Assembly: GCF_001513965.1 (NCBI RefSeq)
Contig: NZ_KQ948016.1
Span: 521,241 to 585,240, forward strand
Length of the DNA stretch: 64,000 nt
Origin: Streptomyces cellostaticus
Lineage (GTDB): Bacteria; Actinomycetota; Actinomycetes; Streptomycetales; Streptomycetaceae
Direction of reading: 5' to 3'
Shown here: one piece after another, positions 16,241 to 24,777 of the stretch
How positions within the stretch are numbered: the stretch's first letter is position 1
Layout: each line of letters opens with the position of its first letter
Position numbers and translations under genes: made by a program
The notes under the pieces: model-generated
What the model was told of the DNA's origin: nothing
The model's database searches: none
Seen by the model: only the letters and a program-made list of their open reading frames with translations

Positions 16241-16315
16241 CCGACAACGGTACTGCGGCCGGATTCGGACACAGCGCCGAGGGGTGTGTCGGGGCTACGG
16301 TGGAACCGTGGCCGG

Positions 16316-16353
16316 TTAACTTCTGCGAAACAAATGGGTCACGCCCGAGAAAT
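16316..16353 (+). promoter_or_regulatory. GlnR operator upstream of glnA
   Basis: TTAAC-n6-GAAAC-n6-GTCAC-n6-GAAAT runs from 16316 to 16353. This is two consecutive copies of the gTnAc-n6-GaAAc GlnR box with exact six-base spacings, ending about 97 bases before the glnA start. GlnR is the OmpR-type global nitrogen regulator of actinobacteria, so glnA should be activated under nitrogen limitation. Its gene is not in the window. Confidence 0.85.
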
Positions 16354-16450
16354 CACCCGTCCCTAGGGTCGAGACCAGCGTGTGCCACCGCACTGGCAGC
16401 ACGAACGATCTACCACCCCGGCGAGGACGGTCGGGAGTAGGAGGAGCTGG

Positions 16451-17860
16451 ATGTTCCAGAACGCCGACGAGGCCAAGAAGTTCATCGCGGACGAGGACGT
16501 CAAGTTCATCGACGTCCGCTTCTGCGACCTGCCGGGCGTCATGCAGCACTTCACGGTGCCCGTTGAGGCGTTCGACCCGGACGAGGAGCTGGCGTTCGAC
16601 GGATCGTCGATCCGTGGTTTCCAGGCCATCCACGAGTCCGACATGGCGCTGCGCGCCGACCTGTCCACGGCCCGTGTCGACCCGTTCCGCCGGGACAAGA
16701 CCCTCAACATCAACTTCTTCATCCACGACCCGATCACGGGCGAGCAGTACTCCCGTGACCCGCGCAACGTGGCCAAGAAGGCTGAGGCCTACCTCGCCTC
16801 GACCGGTATCGCGGACACCGCGTACTTCGGTCCCGAGGCCGAGTTCTACGTCTTCGACTCCGTCCGCTTCGCGACCAGTGCGAACGAGTCCTTCTACCAC
16901 ATCGACTCCGAGGCGGGTGCCTGGAACACCGGCGCCCTGGAGAACAACCGTGGCTACAAGGTCCGCTACAAGGGTGGCTACTTCCCGGTCCCGCCGGTCG
17001 ACCACTTCGCCGACCTGCGCGCCGAGATCTCCCTGGAGCTGGACAAGCAGGGCCTGAAGGTCGAGCGCCAGCACCACGAGGTGGGCACCGCCGGCCAGGC
17101 GGAGATCAACTACAAGTTCAACACGCTGCTCGCCGCGGCCGACGACCTCCAGCTCTTCAAGTACATCGTGAAGAACGTCGCCTGGCGCAACGGCAAGACC
17201 GCGACCTTCATGCCGAAGCCGATCTTCGGTGACAACGGCTCGGGCATGCACGTGCACCAGTCGCTGTGGAGCAACGGCGACCCGCTGTTCTACGACGAGG
17301 CCGGTTACGCGGGCCTGTCGGACACCGCCCGCTACTACATCGGCGGCATCCTCAAGCACGCCCCGTCGCTGCTGGCCTTCACCAACCCGACGGTGAACTC
17401 CTACCACCGTCTGGTGCCGGGCTTCGAGGCGCCGATCAACCTGGTGTACTCGCAGCGCAACCGCTCCGCCGCGATGCGTATCCCGATCACCGGCTCGAAC
17501 CCGAAGGCCAAGCGCGTCGAGTTCCGCGCCCCGGACTCCTCCGGCAACCCGTACCTGGCCTTCTCGGCCCTGCTCCTCGCGGGCCTGGACGGCATCAAGA
17601 ACAAGATCGAGCCGGCCGAGCCGATCGACAAGGACCTCTACGAGCTGGCTCCCGAGGAGCACGCGAACGTGGCCCAGGTCCCGACCTCGCTGCCGGCCGT
17701 CCTCGACTCGCTCGAGTCCGACCACGAGTTCCTCCTCCAGGGCGACGTCTTCACGCCGGACCTGATCGAGACGTGGATCGACTTCAAGCGCGCGAACGAG
17801 ATCGCCCCGCTGCAGCTGCGTCCGCACCCGCACGAGTTCGAGCTCTACTTCGACGTGTGA
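16451..17860 (+). CDS. glnA: glnA, glutamine synthetase type I
   Basis: The 469-residue dodecameric enzyme makes glutamine from glutamate, ammonia and ATP in the cytoplasm. Family signatures are present: beta-grasp [21 protein letters not shown], the ATP-binding [24 protein letters not shown], and [20 protein letters not shown]. Tyr397 in [10 protein letters not shown] is the adenylylation site of GSI-beta enzymes, and the modifying enzyme glnE lies in this window at 60748-63750. ATG 16451 follows AGGAGG. The gene is monocistronic, with a GlnR operator upstream and a 17-bp terminator downstream. Confidence 0.98.
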   Translation: MFQNADEAKKFIADEDVKFIDVRFCDLPGVMQHFTVPVEAFDPDEELAFDGSSIRGFQAIHESDMALRADLSTARVDPFRRDKTLNINFFIHDPITGEQYSRDPRNVAKKAEAYLASTGIADTAYFGPEAEFYVFDSVRFATSANESFYHIDSEAGAWNTGALENNRGYKVRYKGGYFPVPPVDHFADLRAEISLELDKQGLKVERQHHEVGTAGQAEINYKFNTLLAAADDLQLFKYIVKNVAWRNGKTATFMPKPIFGDNGSGMHVHQSLWSNGDPLFYDEAGYAGLSDTARYYIGGILKHAPSLLAFTNPTVNSYHRLVPGFEAPINLVYSQRNRSAAMRIPITGSNPKAKRVEFRAPDSSGNPYLAFSALLLAGLDGIKNKIEPAEPIDKDLYELAPEEHANVAQVPTSLPAVLDSLESDHEFLLQGDVFTPDLIETWIDFKRANEIAPLQLRPHPHEFELYFDV

Positions 17861-17887
17861 TCGGACCGCCCTGCGCGGTTCGAGAAC

Positions 17888-17926
17888 GAGGGCCGTCACC
17901 CGGAAACGCTCCGGGTGACGGCCCTC
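17888..17926. terminator. glnA terminator
   Basis: GAGGGCCGTCACCCGGA at 17888-17904 pairs perfectly with 17910-17926 across a 5-base loop. It lies between glnA and the convergent secreted-peptide gene. Confidence 0.9.
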
Positions 17927-17950
17927 GGCCGTGTCCTGGTGCCGCCGCCG

Positions 17951-18196
17951 TCAGCTCACCACGACCACGACCACGGGGACGTTGTTGAACCCGTTGTTGA
18001 AGCCGAAGAAGCCGTTGTTGAAGCCGTTGTTGAAGCCGCCGTAGTAGCAGTTGTTCCACCAGCAGCCCCGGTTGGTGGAGACCTGGGTCGGGGTGGCTGC
18101 CGACGCGGTACCGGCGGTGCCGATCGCGACCCCGCTCGCCATCAGAACGCCGATGGCGGACACCGCGGCAAGACGCCTCGCGCGATGTGCTTTCAT
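17951..18196 (-). CDS. secreted small Asn/Gly/Phe-repeat protein
   Basis: The 81-residue product has a clear signal peptide (MKAHRARRLAAVSAIGVLMASG ... TASAA, cleavage near residue 34). The mature part of about 47 residues has two tryptophans, two cysteines (GCWWNNCYYGG), then FNNG-type repeats and a valine run. The low-complexity FNNGFNNG core recalls small surface-active or structural exported proteins, but no family is recognised. A good ribosome site (GGAGGG) precedes ATG 18196. Its location between glnA and a small membrane protein gives no functional hint. Confidence 0.75.
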   Translation of the reverse strand: MKAHRARRLAAVSAIGVLMASGVAIGTAGTASAATPTQVSTNRGCWWNNCYYGGFNNGFNNGFFGFNNGFNNVPVVVVVVS

Positions 18197-18548
18197 CGAT
18201 CTGCCCTCCTTCCACCCCCTCGTGCGGTCTTCGTCGAGGCACGAGACGGATGGCCACGGTCCCGGAGCGCGATGCCCGGCGTGGTCGTAGGTGTTGCCGC
18301 CCGGGTAGAGGAAACAGGGCTCTCAGTCCCCAGCGATACGGGGATTGCGCACATCCGGCGCACCCTGTGGCGCGGCTCTCACCTGTAGATGCTAGCCGCC
18401 CGGCGACCACCCAGCATCCTGGGCGGGATCGGCGCCGCAGCAGGCCGGGGCAGCCGCGGCCGCCCGTGCAACCTTCCGTGCTTCCCAGGCTTCCTACTTT
18501 TGGGGGATCATCCCCCTGGTTCTGTCCGACGAGAGAGGTTGAACGGGG
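18197..18548. promoter_or_regulatory. 352-bp intergenic region with palindrome
   Basis: No gene is seen. GGGGGATCATCCCCC at 18502-18516 is a perfect 7-bp-arm dyad about 33 bases before the next ATG and may be an operator for the gene at 18549. The rest, next to the divergent secreted-peptide gene, shows nothing I recognise. Confidence 0.4.
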
Positions 18549-18806
18549 ATGACCGAACAGAACGACTGGGAGCGCGAGTTCGATCACAGATGGGCGAATT
18601 CAGCCGAGCATAAGGAGCCCTCGGCGCGGGCCCGGATGCTCGCCGCCCGCTGGAAGGAGAACCCGCCGGACCCCGCACCGTTCCGCGCCGACCCGGAGCC
18701 GGTGACGCCCCGGCGGTCGTCGTGGGTGTCGACGGTCGTGGTGCTCGGCTGTGTGGCCGCGGTGATAGTCCTGCTGGGGTACGCGCAGATGCGCTCCCCG
18801 TATTAG
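18549..18806 (+). CDS. small single-pass membrane protein, unknown function
   Basis: An 85-residue protein with a charged cytoplasmic N-terminal half (MTEQNDWEREFDHRWANSAEHKEPSARARMLAARWKE) and one transmembrane helix at about residues 58-79 (WVSTVVVLGCVAAVIVLLGY). A 6-residue tail follows. ATG 18549 has GAGAGG upstream. The tail-anchored shape and Trp-rich N-terminus look conserved, but I know no function. Confidence 0.75.
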   Translation: MTEQNDWEREFDHRWANSAEHKEPSARARMLAARWKENPPDPAPFRADPEPVTPRRSSWVSTVVVLGCVAAVIVLLGYAQMRSPY

Positions 18807-18873
18807 GGGACGGGGAGCCCAGGAGGAGGCCGGGGTCGGGGCGGCGGCCGCACGGCGGCCGGCCGCGGGTGCC

Positions 18874-19266
18874 GTGCTGCAAGACGTCCTCGACACCGCC
18901 GATCCGGCCGTCTGGCCGGCGCTGGACGAGAGCGTACGGACGGAGGAGCTGTCCTTGCCGCCGTACGTCGTCCCCGCCTGGGAAGGGGCGGACGGCGGGC
19001 GCTCGCTGACCGCCGTCCTGTGCCGCTGGTGGCCGTGCGGAGCACGGACTGGGCGCAGCCGGTACGCGAGCGGGGCCGGGAAACGGCTCGCCGAGGCTCT
19101 GGACGCGGAAACGGGCGCCCGGCTGGCCCCGCTGATCAGGCGCCTCGGCGACGCGGACGAGCTGCTGCTGACGCGGGCCGGGGTGACCGTGCGGCGGGTC
19201 CGGTCGTGGGGAGCGGACGCCGAGGTCGCGGAGCTGCTCGCGCAGGCCCGGTGTCGCCTGGGCTGA
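18874..19266 (+). CDS. hypothetical soluble protein
   Basis: A 130-residue frame from GTG 18874, beginning LQDVLDTADPAVWPALDESVRTEELSLPPYVVPAWEG and ending RLAPLIRRLGDADELLLTRAGVTVRRVRSWGADAEVAELLAQA. Both ends read like a genuine soluble protein. The middle (WWPCGARTGRSRYASGAG) is less convincing. No clear ribosome site precedes the GTG; the frame is open further upstream, where AGGAGGAGG at 18821 could serve an unrecognised start. Function unknown. Confidence 0.5.
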   Translation: MLQDVLDTADPAVWPALDESVRTEELSLPPYVVPAWEGADGGRSLTAVLCRWWPCGARTGRSRYASGAGKRLAEALDAETGARLAPLIRRLGDADELLLTRAGVTVRRVRSWGADAEVAELLAQARCRLG

Positions 19267-19384
19267 GGCGCCCGGGCGCGCCGGAAGCCTTTGCTGCCCC
19301 TAGGTCTGCTCGCGACCTCCTCATGGCATTCCGCAGGTGCACACTGGACAGCGGGACGAGTGCCTGACTGCGGGGTGATGCAAG

Positions 19385-20305
19385 ATGCAGAGCCGCTTTA
19401 GGAGCGATCGGCGGCTGACCGTGCGCATGACGGTCACCATGTTCCTGCTCGGGCTGTTGTACGTGGCGTTCGTCGTCGCGTTGATCGTGTTGCTGAAGTC
19501 CTGGCTGCTGGTCGTCGTCCTGGTCGGGGCGATGTTCGTGGCGCAGTTCTGGTTCTCCGACCGGATCGCGATGTTCGCCATGCGCGGGCGGGTCGTGGAG
19601 CGGGAGGAGTATCCCGAGCTGCACGCGGTGGTCGACCGGCTGTGTGCGATCGCGGACATGCCCAAGCCGGTGGTCGCCGTGTCCGAGATGGACATGCCGA
19701 ACGCGTTCGCGACCGGCCGGAATCCCGACCACGCCGTGGTCTGTGTGACCACGGGGCTGCTGCGGCGGCTGGAGCCCGCCGAGCTGGAGGGTGTGCTCGC
19801 GCACGAGCTGTCGCACGTGGCGCACAAGGACGTCGCCGTGATCACGATCGCGTCCTTCCTCGGGGTGATCGCCGGACTGATCGTGCGGTTCGCCTTCTAC
19901 TCGCAGGTCTTCGGCGGGGGCCGCAGGGACCAGAACACCGCGGTCGTCTTCGCCGCGGTGATGGGCGTCTCGGCGGCCGTGTACGCGATCAGCTTCCTGC
20001 TGATCCGGGCCCTGTCCCGGTACCGGGAGCTGGCGGCCGACCGGGCCGCCGCGCACCTGACCGGCCGGCCCTCGGCACTGGCGTCGGCGCTCACCAAGGT
20101 CTCCGGGGACATCGCCCGGATCCCGACCAAGGACCTGCGCACGGCCCAGGCCTTCAACGCCTTCTACTTCACCCCTGCGACCGGCAAGGAGCCCGGCATC
20201 GAGCAGTACTTCTCCACCCACCCGACCCTGGAGCAGCGGCTGGACCAGCTGGGCCGGATCTCCGCGGAGCTGGGCGAGGCGGCCGCCCCCGGGAAGGCGG
20301 ACTGA
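19385..20305 (+). CDS. htpX: htpX, membrane zinc metalloprotease (M48)
   Basis: The 306-residue protease has two N-terminal membrane spans (about residues 16-37 and 39-57), the HEXXH zinc motif at His140-Glu141 and His144 (AHELSH), and two further spans near 153-170 and 185-207. The third zinc ligand is probably the Glu in RYRELAADRAAA. HtpX degrades misfolded membrane proteins under stress. The next gene, pspAB, begins 2 bases after its stop, linking HtpX to the phage-shock-type envelope response. Confidence 0.93.
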   Translation: MQSRFRSDRRLTVRMTVTMFLLGLLYVAFVVALIVLLKSWLLVVVLVGAMFVAQFWFSDRIAMFAMRGRVVEREEYPELHAVVDRLCAIADMPKPVVAVSEMDMPNAFATGRNPDHAVVCVTTGLLRRLEPAELEGVLAHELSHVAHKDVAVITIASFLGVIAGLIVRFAFYSQVFGGGRRDQNTAVVFAAVMGVSAAVYAISFLLIRALSRYRELAADRAAAHLTGRPSALASALTKVSGDIARIPTKDLRTAQAFNAFYFTPATGKEPGIEQYFSTHPTLEQRLDQLGRISAELGEAAAPGKAD

Positions 20306-20307
20306 GC

Positions 20308-20892
20308 ATGGGATTGCTGGACATCCTGCTCGGTCGTACGAAGCCGGTCGCGCCCGACCTCGACCAGCTGTTCGCGCTGCCGTCGGCGGCCGTGACGCTC
20401 CAGGCGGCGGCCGGGTTCACGCCGACCGGCAGCGGTGCGGTGTGCTTCGCCACGGTCGAGGGCGCGGCCTTTGAACAGACCCACCGGGAGGTCCAGGCGC
20501 TGCTCGACGCGGACGCCGACCGGGCCGGCTCCCCGGTGGAACTGAGCCAGGACGACTACGGCTACTCCTGGCTGCTCTCCTGGCGGGCCCCCGACCAGCT
20601 GCCCCAGCTGGTCAACGACCTGCACGCGGTGAACAGCTCGATGGAAGTCAACGGCTTCGGCCCGCAGCTGCTCTGCTCCCTGGCCTCGTTCGCGGACGAC
20701 ACCGGCCGGAAGCTGGCCCTCGTCTACCTCTACAAGCGCGGCACCTTCTACCCCTTCGCACCGCTGCCCGGCGCAGCCGAACGCCGGGACAACGCGCTGG
20801 AGCTGCAGGTGAAGGCGGCCCTTGCGAACGACCTCAGGACCGAGCAGGACCTGAGCCGCTGGTTCCCGGTGTGGGGCGCCCCCGGCCTGTGA
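20308..20892 (+). CDS. pspAB: PspA-associated protein PspAB
   Basis: This 194-residue cytoplasmic protein starts MGLLDILLGRTKPVAPDLDQLFALPSAA and contains DDYGYSWLL, LVNDLHAVN, GFGPQLLCSL and YLYKRGTFYPFAP, ending RWFPVWGAPGL. It matches the PspAB family that accompanies actinobacterial PspA systems. Its biochemical role is not established. It is separated from htpX by only two bases, so the two are almost certainly co-transcribed. Confidence 0.85.
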   Translation: MGLLDILLGRTKPVAPDLDQLFALPSAAVTLQAAAGFTPTGSGAVCFATVEGAAFEQTHREVQALLDADADRAGSPVELSQDDYGYSWLLSWRAPDQLPQLVNDLHAVNSSMEVNGFGPQLLCSLASFADDTGRKLALVYLYKRGTFYPFAPLPGAAERRDNALELQVKAALANDLRTEQDLSRWFPVWGAPGL

Positions 20893-20911
20893 CCGGCGGC
20901 GCCCCTGGGGC

Positions 20912-21184
20912 TCACCTGCTCTTCTCCCGCTCCTGACGCCGGGTCTCGAAGGGGCGCTCGCGGCGGTAGCGGCGCTCCCACTTGGCCTGGCGGTCCCGGC
21001 GCTCGCGGTAGGCCCGGTAGGAGTCGGGCAGCGCGCCCGGGCCGGACGGCGGGGGCGCAGCGGGCGAGCCCCTGCCGTGCTTCGCGTACAGATAGAGCAG
21101 CGCGGCGGCGGCGAGCCACCAGGTGTGGTTTCCGAATCCGAGAATCACCAGGACGACGGTCCCGGCGACGACGATGCCAGTCAT
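20912..21184 (-). CDS. small membrane protein with basic C-terminal tail
   Basis: A 90-residue protein with two hydrophobic segments (VVAGTVVLVILGFG and WWLAAAALLYLYA) within the first ~36 residues. A strongly basic Arg-rich cytoplasmic tail follows (SYRAYRERRDRQAKWERRYRRER). ATG 21184 has GGAGG upstream. It converges on pspAB with 19 bases between stops. No family is recognised. Confidence 0.72.
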   Translation of the reverse strand: MTGIVVAGTVVLVILGFGNHTWWLAAAALLYLYAKHGRGSPAAPPPSGPGALPDSYRAYRERRDRQAKWERRYRRERPFETRRQEREKSR

Positions 21185-21314
21185 GACGGACCTCCGTGGG
21201 TGAGTGTGGATGGGGGGCGTGTCGGCTTCGCGCCGTTTGTTCAGGGTAGGGAGACCGTCACCACGGGTGCACCTCGTTTTCCCTGCGGCCCAGTGGCCGT
21301 GAGTGAATGGCGTG

Positions 21315-22964
21315 ATGAGCGAACTCCCCTTCGAACACGAGGAATTCAGCTGCGTATACGACGGTGAACGGCTCAGCGCGGTGAGCGCCGGCCCTCCCGG
21401 GCGGGCGACCGTCGTCCTCCTGCACGGAGCCGGCAACGGCAGCAAGGAACGGTTGCTGCCGCTGCTCGCCGAGTTCGCCGCGCACGGCTGCCGCGCCCTG
21501 GCCTTCGACTTCTCCGGGCACGGGGAAAGCTCCGGAGAGCTCGCGGAGCTGAGCCTGCGGCGGCGGTTCGAGCAGGCGGTGGCGGTGATCGACGCGCATG
21601 CCCCGGCGCGGGATCCGCTGGTCCTGGTCGGGTTCAGCATGAGCGGACAGACGGTGGCGGACCTCGTACGACACTACGGGCGCCGGGTGGCGGCCGTCGG
21701 CCTGGGCGCACCCGCCGTGTACGCGCCCCAGGCCTGGGACGTGCCCTTCGGTGACGGCCGGGGCCGGTTCAGCGAGATCATCCGTACCCCCGGCAGCTGG
21801 CGCGGCTCGCCCGGCCTGGAGGTGCTGCGGGCCTACGAGGGGCGGGCGGTGCTGGCGGTGCCGGGCACGGACGCGGTCATCCCGCCGGAGGTGACGGAGG
21901 CCGTGCAGGAGGCGCTGTCGGCGTGCTCCCAGTACACCCGCTTCGAACTCCCGGACGCCGAGCACCGGTTGGGCCTGTGGTTCCGCGACCATGCCGAGGA
22001 CCGCGGGGCGTTCGCGACCGCCCTGCTGAGCGGCCTGGACGAGCAGGGCTGGGCGGCGACGCGGAACTGGGTGGCCGAGCAACTGCCCGGGGGCCGTACG
22101 ATCGCCGGCTCGCGGCGGCTCACGGGCGGCTGGTCGGCGCAGATACGCGGGCTCACCCTGGACGACGGGGAGGAGCTGGTGCTGCGCACGTTCGTGCGGC
22201 CCTTCTTCCGGCGGCACGCTCCGGGCCTGCTGTCCCGGGAGGCGTCCGTCCTCGGCCTGCTCGCCGGGCAGGAGGGCATCCCCGCCCCGGCCCTGGTCGC
22301 CGTGGACGCCACCGCCGAACACTGCGACCACCCCAGCCTGTTGATGACCCGGCTGCCGGGCCTGGTGCGGGTGGACCAGGAGGACGAGGCGGCCCTGGAC
22401 CGGCGGCTGGACCTGCTCGCCGCCCAACTGGTGCGCATCCACGCCGTCGTCCCCGAGGAGCGTCCGCGCGCCTATGAGGCATGGACGTCACCGGAACGGC
22501 TGCGCACCCCGGGCGGTGGGATGTGGGCACGCGCGGTGGACGTGATCCGCCGCGACCCGCCGCCGTACCGGGGCCGCTTCCTGCACCGGGACTATCACCC
22601 CGGGAACGTGCTGTTCACGGGGGCCGGGGACGGGCTGCTGGTGAGCGGGGTCGTCGACTGGGTGGAGACCTCGTGGGGCCCCGCCGACCTCGACGTCGCC
22701 CACTGCTCGACCGCACTGGCCCTGCTGCACGGCCCGGCGCAGGGCCTGGCCTTCCGGGACCGGTACGAGGAGCGCGGCGGCCACGGGCTCGCCGACGGGC
22801 CCGACCACCTGTACTGGCGGCTGCTCGACGCCCTGGCCTACTTTCCCGACGCCGAGAAGCTGGCCCGGCCGTGGCGCGAGCTGGGCCGTGCGGATCTGAC
22901 ACCGCAGGTGCTGGGCGAGCGGCTGGAGGCGTACGTGGGCGGGCTGCTGGAGCAGTACGGCTGA
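21315..22964 (+). CDS. alpha/beta hydrolase fused to an aminoglycoside phosphotransferase-like kinase
   Basis: One 549-residue frame has two complete domains. Residues 1 to about 245 are an alpha/beta hydrolase: oxyanion loop LHGAGNGSK, nucleophile elbow GFSMSG with Ser108 (GxSxS rather than GxSxG), and His in DAEHRLG. Residues about 255-549 are an APH/choline-kinase fold: catalytic LHRDYHPGNVLF with Asp426, and metal-binding VVDWVETSWGPADLD. The substrate is unknown; small-molecule phosphorylation plus ester or amide hydrolysis is the obvious inference. An ATG at 21315 and GTGs at 21312 and 21303 are all possible starts. The 3' end is duplicated downstream. Confidence 0.85.
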   Translation: MSELPFEHEEFSCVYDGERLSAVSAGPPGRATVVLLHGAGNGSKERLLPLLAEFAAHGCRALAFDFSGHGESSGELAELSLRRRFEQAVAVIDAHAPARDPLVLVGFSMSGQTVADLVRHYGRRVAAVGLGAPAVYAPQAWDVPFGDGRGRFSEIIRTPGSWRGSPGLEVLRAYEGRAVLAVPGTDAVIPPEVTEAVQEALSACSQYTRFELPDAEHRLGLWFRDHAEDRGAFATALLSGLDEQGWAATRNWVAEQLPGGRTIAGSRRLTGGWSAQIRGLTLDDGEELVLRTFVRPFFRRHAPGLLSREASVLGLLAGQEGIPAPALVAVDATAEHCDHPSLLMTRLPGLVRVDQEDEAALDRRLDLLAAQLVRIHAVVPEERPRAYEAWTSPERLRTPGGGMWARAVDVIRRDPPPYRGRFLHRDYHPGNVLFTGAGDGLLVSGVVDWVETSWGPADLDVAHCSTALALLHGPAQGLAFRDRYEERGGHGLADGPDHLYWRLLDALAYFPDAEKLARPWRELGRADLTPQVLGERLEAYVGGLLEQYG

Positions 22965-23154
22965 ACGGCCCAGCCCCGCTCACACACCCGGCTCCGCCGC
23001 CACCACACCCGCCGCAACGGCCGCACCGAGAGCGGCATGGTCGGCGACGGTCCGGTCGGCATAGGCCAGCGCAAAGTCGGCGACCGCACGGTCGAAGGTA
23101 TCGGCCGCACCGAGGTAGGCGGCGATGGCGATGCGGTCACCGGAACGGCCGTGG
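22875..23154. repeat. tandem duplication, copy 1
   Basis: This ~280-bp unit carries the last codons of the hydrolase-kinase gene and a copy of the 3' end of the DUF2252 gene. It matches copy 2 (23155-23411) apart from a handful of substitutions and 24 bases missing in copy 2. The join shows shared sequence (GGCCGTGG/GCGCGAG), so unequal joining at short homology is likely. Confidence 0.85.
22980..23154 (-). pseudogene. duplicated 3' fragment of the DUF2252 gene
   Basis: Reads HGRSGDRIAIAAYLG ... GVVAAEPGV and stop, nearly identical to the end of the intact DUF2252 gene at 23237. It has no start or N-terminal part. It arose with the tandem duplication. The reciprocal leftover of the kinase gene lies at about 23157-23222. 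Confidence 0.8.
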
Positions 23155-23411
23155 GCGCGAGCTGGGCCGTGCGGATCTGACACCGCAGGTGCCGGGCGGG
23201 CTGCTGAAGCAGTACGGCTGAACGGCCCAGCCCCGCTCACACACCCGGCTCCGCCGCCACCACACCCGCCGCAATGGCCGCACCGAGAGCGGCATGGTCG
23301 GCGACGGTCCGGTCGGCATAGGCCAGCGCGAAGTCGGCGACCGCACGATCGAAGGTATCGGCCGCACCGAGGTAGGCGGCGATGGCGATGCGGTCACCGG
23401 AACGGCCGTGG
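23155..23411. repeat. tandem duplication, copy 2
   Basis: Second copy, carrying a kinase 3' remnant with an 8-codon in-frame deletion and the functional 3' end of the DUF2252 gene. Offset to copy 1 is 281 bases before the deletion and 257 after it. Confidence 0.85.
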
Positions 23412-24604
23412 GCGCGGGCCAGGGTGGTGCCGCACAGGCGGGCGTAGGCGAGCAGGTCGCCCGGGTCCATGCCGGCGACCTCGGCGGAGCCCTTCGTGTC
23501 GCGCAGCCGGCGCCAGTAGAAGGCGCGGCCCTGCGGCCCGCTCATCCAGCCGAGGAAGATGTCGGGGGCGGACTGCAGCAGCCGCTGCCCGGCGACCACC
23601 CGGTGCCCGGGATGGACGTATGGCCCGCTCGGCAGGTGTTCCTCCAGCACTGAGGTTCGTGCCTCCTTGATCTGCAGGATCAGCGGGTCGTCGGCGTCCC
23701 GCCCGGCGAGCAGCACGATGAAGCAGCGCAGGCCGACGCTGCCGATGCCGACGATCTTGCGGGCGGCGTCGACGAAGCGGTAGCGGTCGAGGAGGTGGCG
23801 GCGCTCCTCGGGGAGGGTGGAGCGGTAGTCGCTGAAGGTCTTGCGCAGGGAGGCCGTGTCCGGGGCGCCGGCGGGTTCGAGGAGCGGTGGGTCGTGGATG
23901 ATCCGGCGCCGCCCGTCGACCACCTCCGTCAGCTTGCCGAGGGCGTGCAGGCTGGTGCGGCGGCGGGCCCGGGTGAGGCTGGACTCCAGACGGCGCCGGC
24001 GGCGGGCGGAGTGGACGAGGGGCAGCAGGCGCTCGCCGTCGACCTGCTCGTACCAGACGGCCAGCTCCCCGAGTCCGGCCAGCCGGCGCATGGCGGTCCG
24101 GTACCCGGTGACGGCCGCCTGGGCCGCGGCCCGCGCCTTGGCACTGCTGTGCCCGTTCTCCCGGGCGGCCACCGCCACACTGGCCGCGAGCCGTTTGACG
24201 TCCCACTCGAAGGGCCCCGGGAAGGTCTCGTCGAAGTCGTTGAGGTCGAAGAGCAGGGCGCGTTGCGGGGAGGCGTAGAGCCCGAAGTTGAGCAGGTGGG
24301 CGTCGCCGCACAGCTGCACGGTGAGCCCGGTGTGCGGCTGGACGGCGAGGTCGGCGGCCATCACGGCGGTGGCACCGCGCAGGAAGGCCAGCGGCGAGGC
24401 GGCCATACGCCCGTAGCGGATCGGCAGCAGCTCGGGGAGCCGGTCACGGCCCTGCCGCTCCAGTACGGCGACGGGGTCGGGCCGGTCGGCGGACGGGACC
24501 CACAGGGCGTGCACGGAGCGGGGGACCTTCTTGCGGGCATGTCTGCCGCGCCGGGCGCGGTCCTCGGGGGTGCCGCGGTGGGCGCGGTCCTCGGGCGTGC
24601 TCAT
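23237..24604 (-). CDS. DUF2252 family protein
   Basis: The 455-residue cytoplasmic protein shows the DUF2252 pattern: RYGRMAASPLAFLRGA, QLCGDAHLLNFG, FDLNDFDETFPGPFEWDVKRLAAS, VGIGSVGLRCFIVLL and Q.KEA.TSVLE. The GDAHLLNFG and DLNDFDE blocks look like the catalytic and metal-binding loops of an APH-like kinase fold, so a kinase-like activity is possible, but the family is uncharacterised. ATG 24604 opens a Lys/Arg-rich N-terminus. Its 3' end is part of the tandem duplication with the convergent kinase gene. Confidence 0.85.
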   Translation of the reverse strand: MSTPEDRAHRGTPEDRARRGRHARKKVPRSVHALWVPSADRPDPVAVLERQGRDRLPELLPIRYGRMAASPLAFLRGATAVMAADLAVQPHTGLTVQLCGDAHLLNFGLYASPQRALLFDLNDFDETFPGPFEWDVKRLAASVAVAARENGHSSAKARAAAQAAVTGYRTAMRRLAGLGELAVWYEQVDGERLLPLVHSARRRRRLESSLTRARRRTSLHALGKLTEVVDGRRRIIHDPPLLEPAGAPDTASLRKTFSDYRSTLPEERRHLLDRYRFVDAARKIVGIGSVGLRCFIVLLAGRDADDPLILQIKEARTSVLEEHLPSGPYVHPGHRVVAGQRLLQSAPDIFLGWMSGPQGRAFYWRRLRDTKGSAEVAGMDPGDLLAYARLCGTTLARAHGRSGDRIAIAAYLGAADTFDRAVADFALAYADRTVADHAALGAAIAAGVVAAEPGV

Positions 24605-24777
24605 ACGGCGGCCTCTTTCTGCGGTTAACCGCGTCTGCCGTCACCTCCTGCTGGCAGTGAAGGCCTCATGGGCGGGCCCGCGCATGCGGAGCAGGAGCGA
24701 ACGGGTGAAGGGGGCGGTTGTCAGTGGCATCGGGGACCATGCAGGCAGGACAAGGTGAGCGTGACGGGGAGGCCGGC

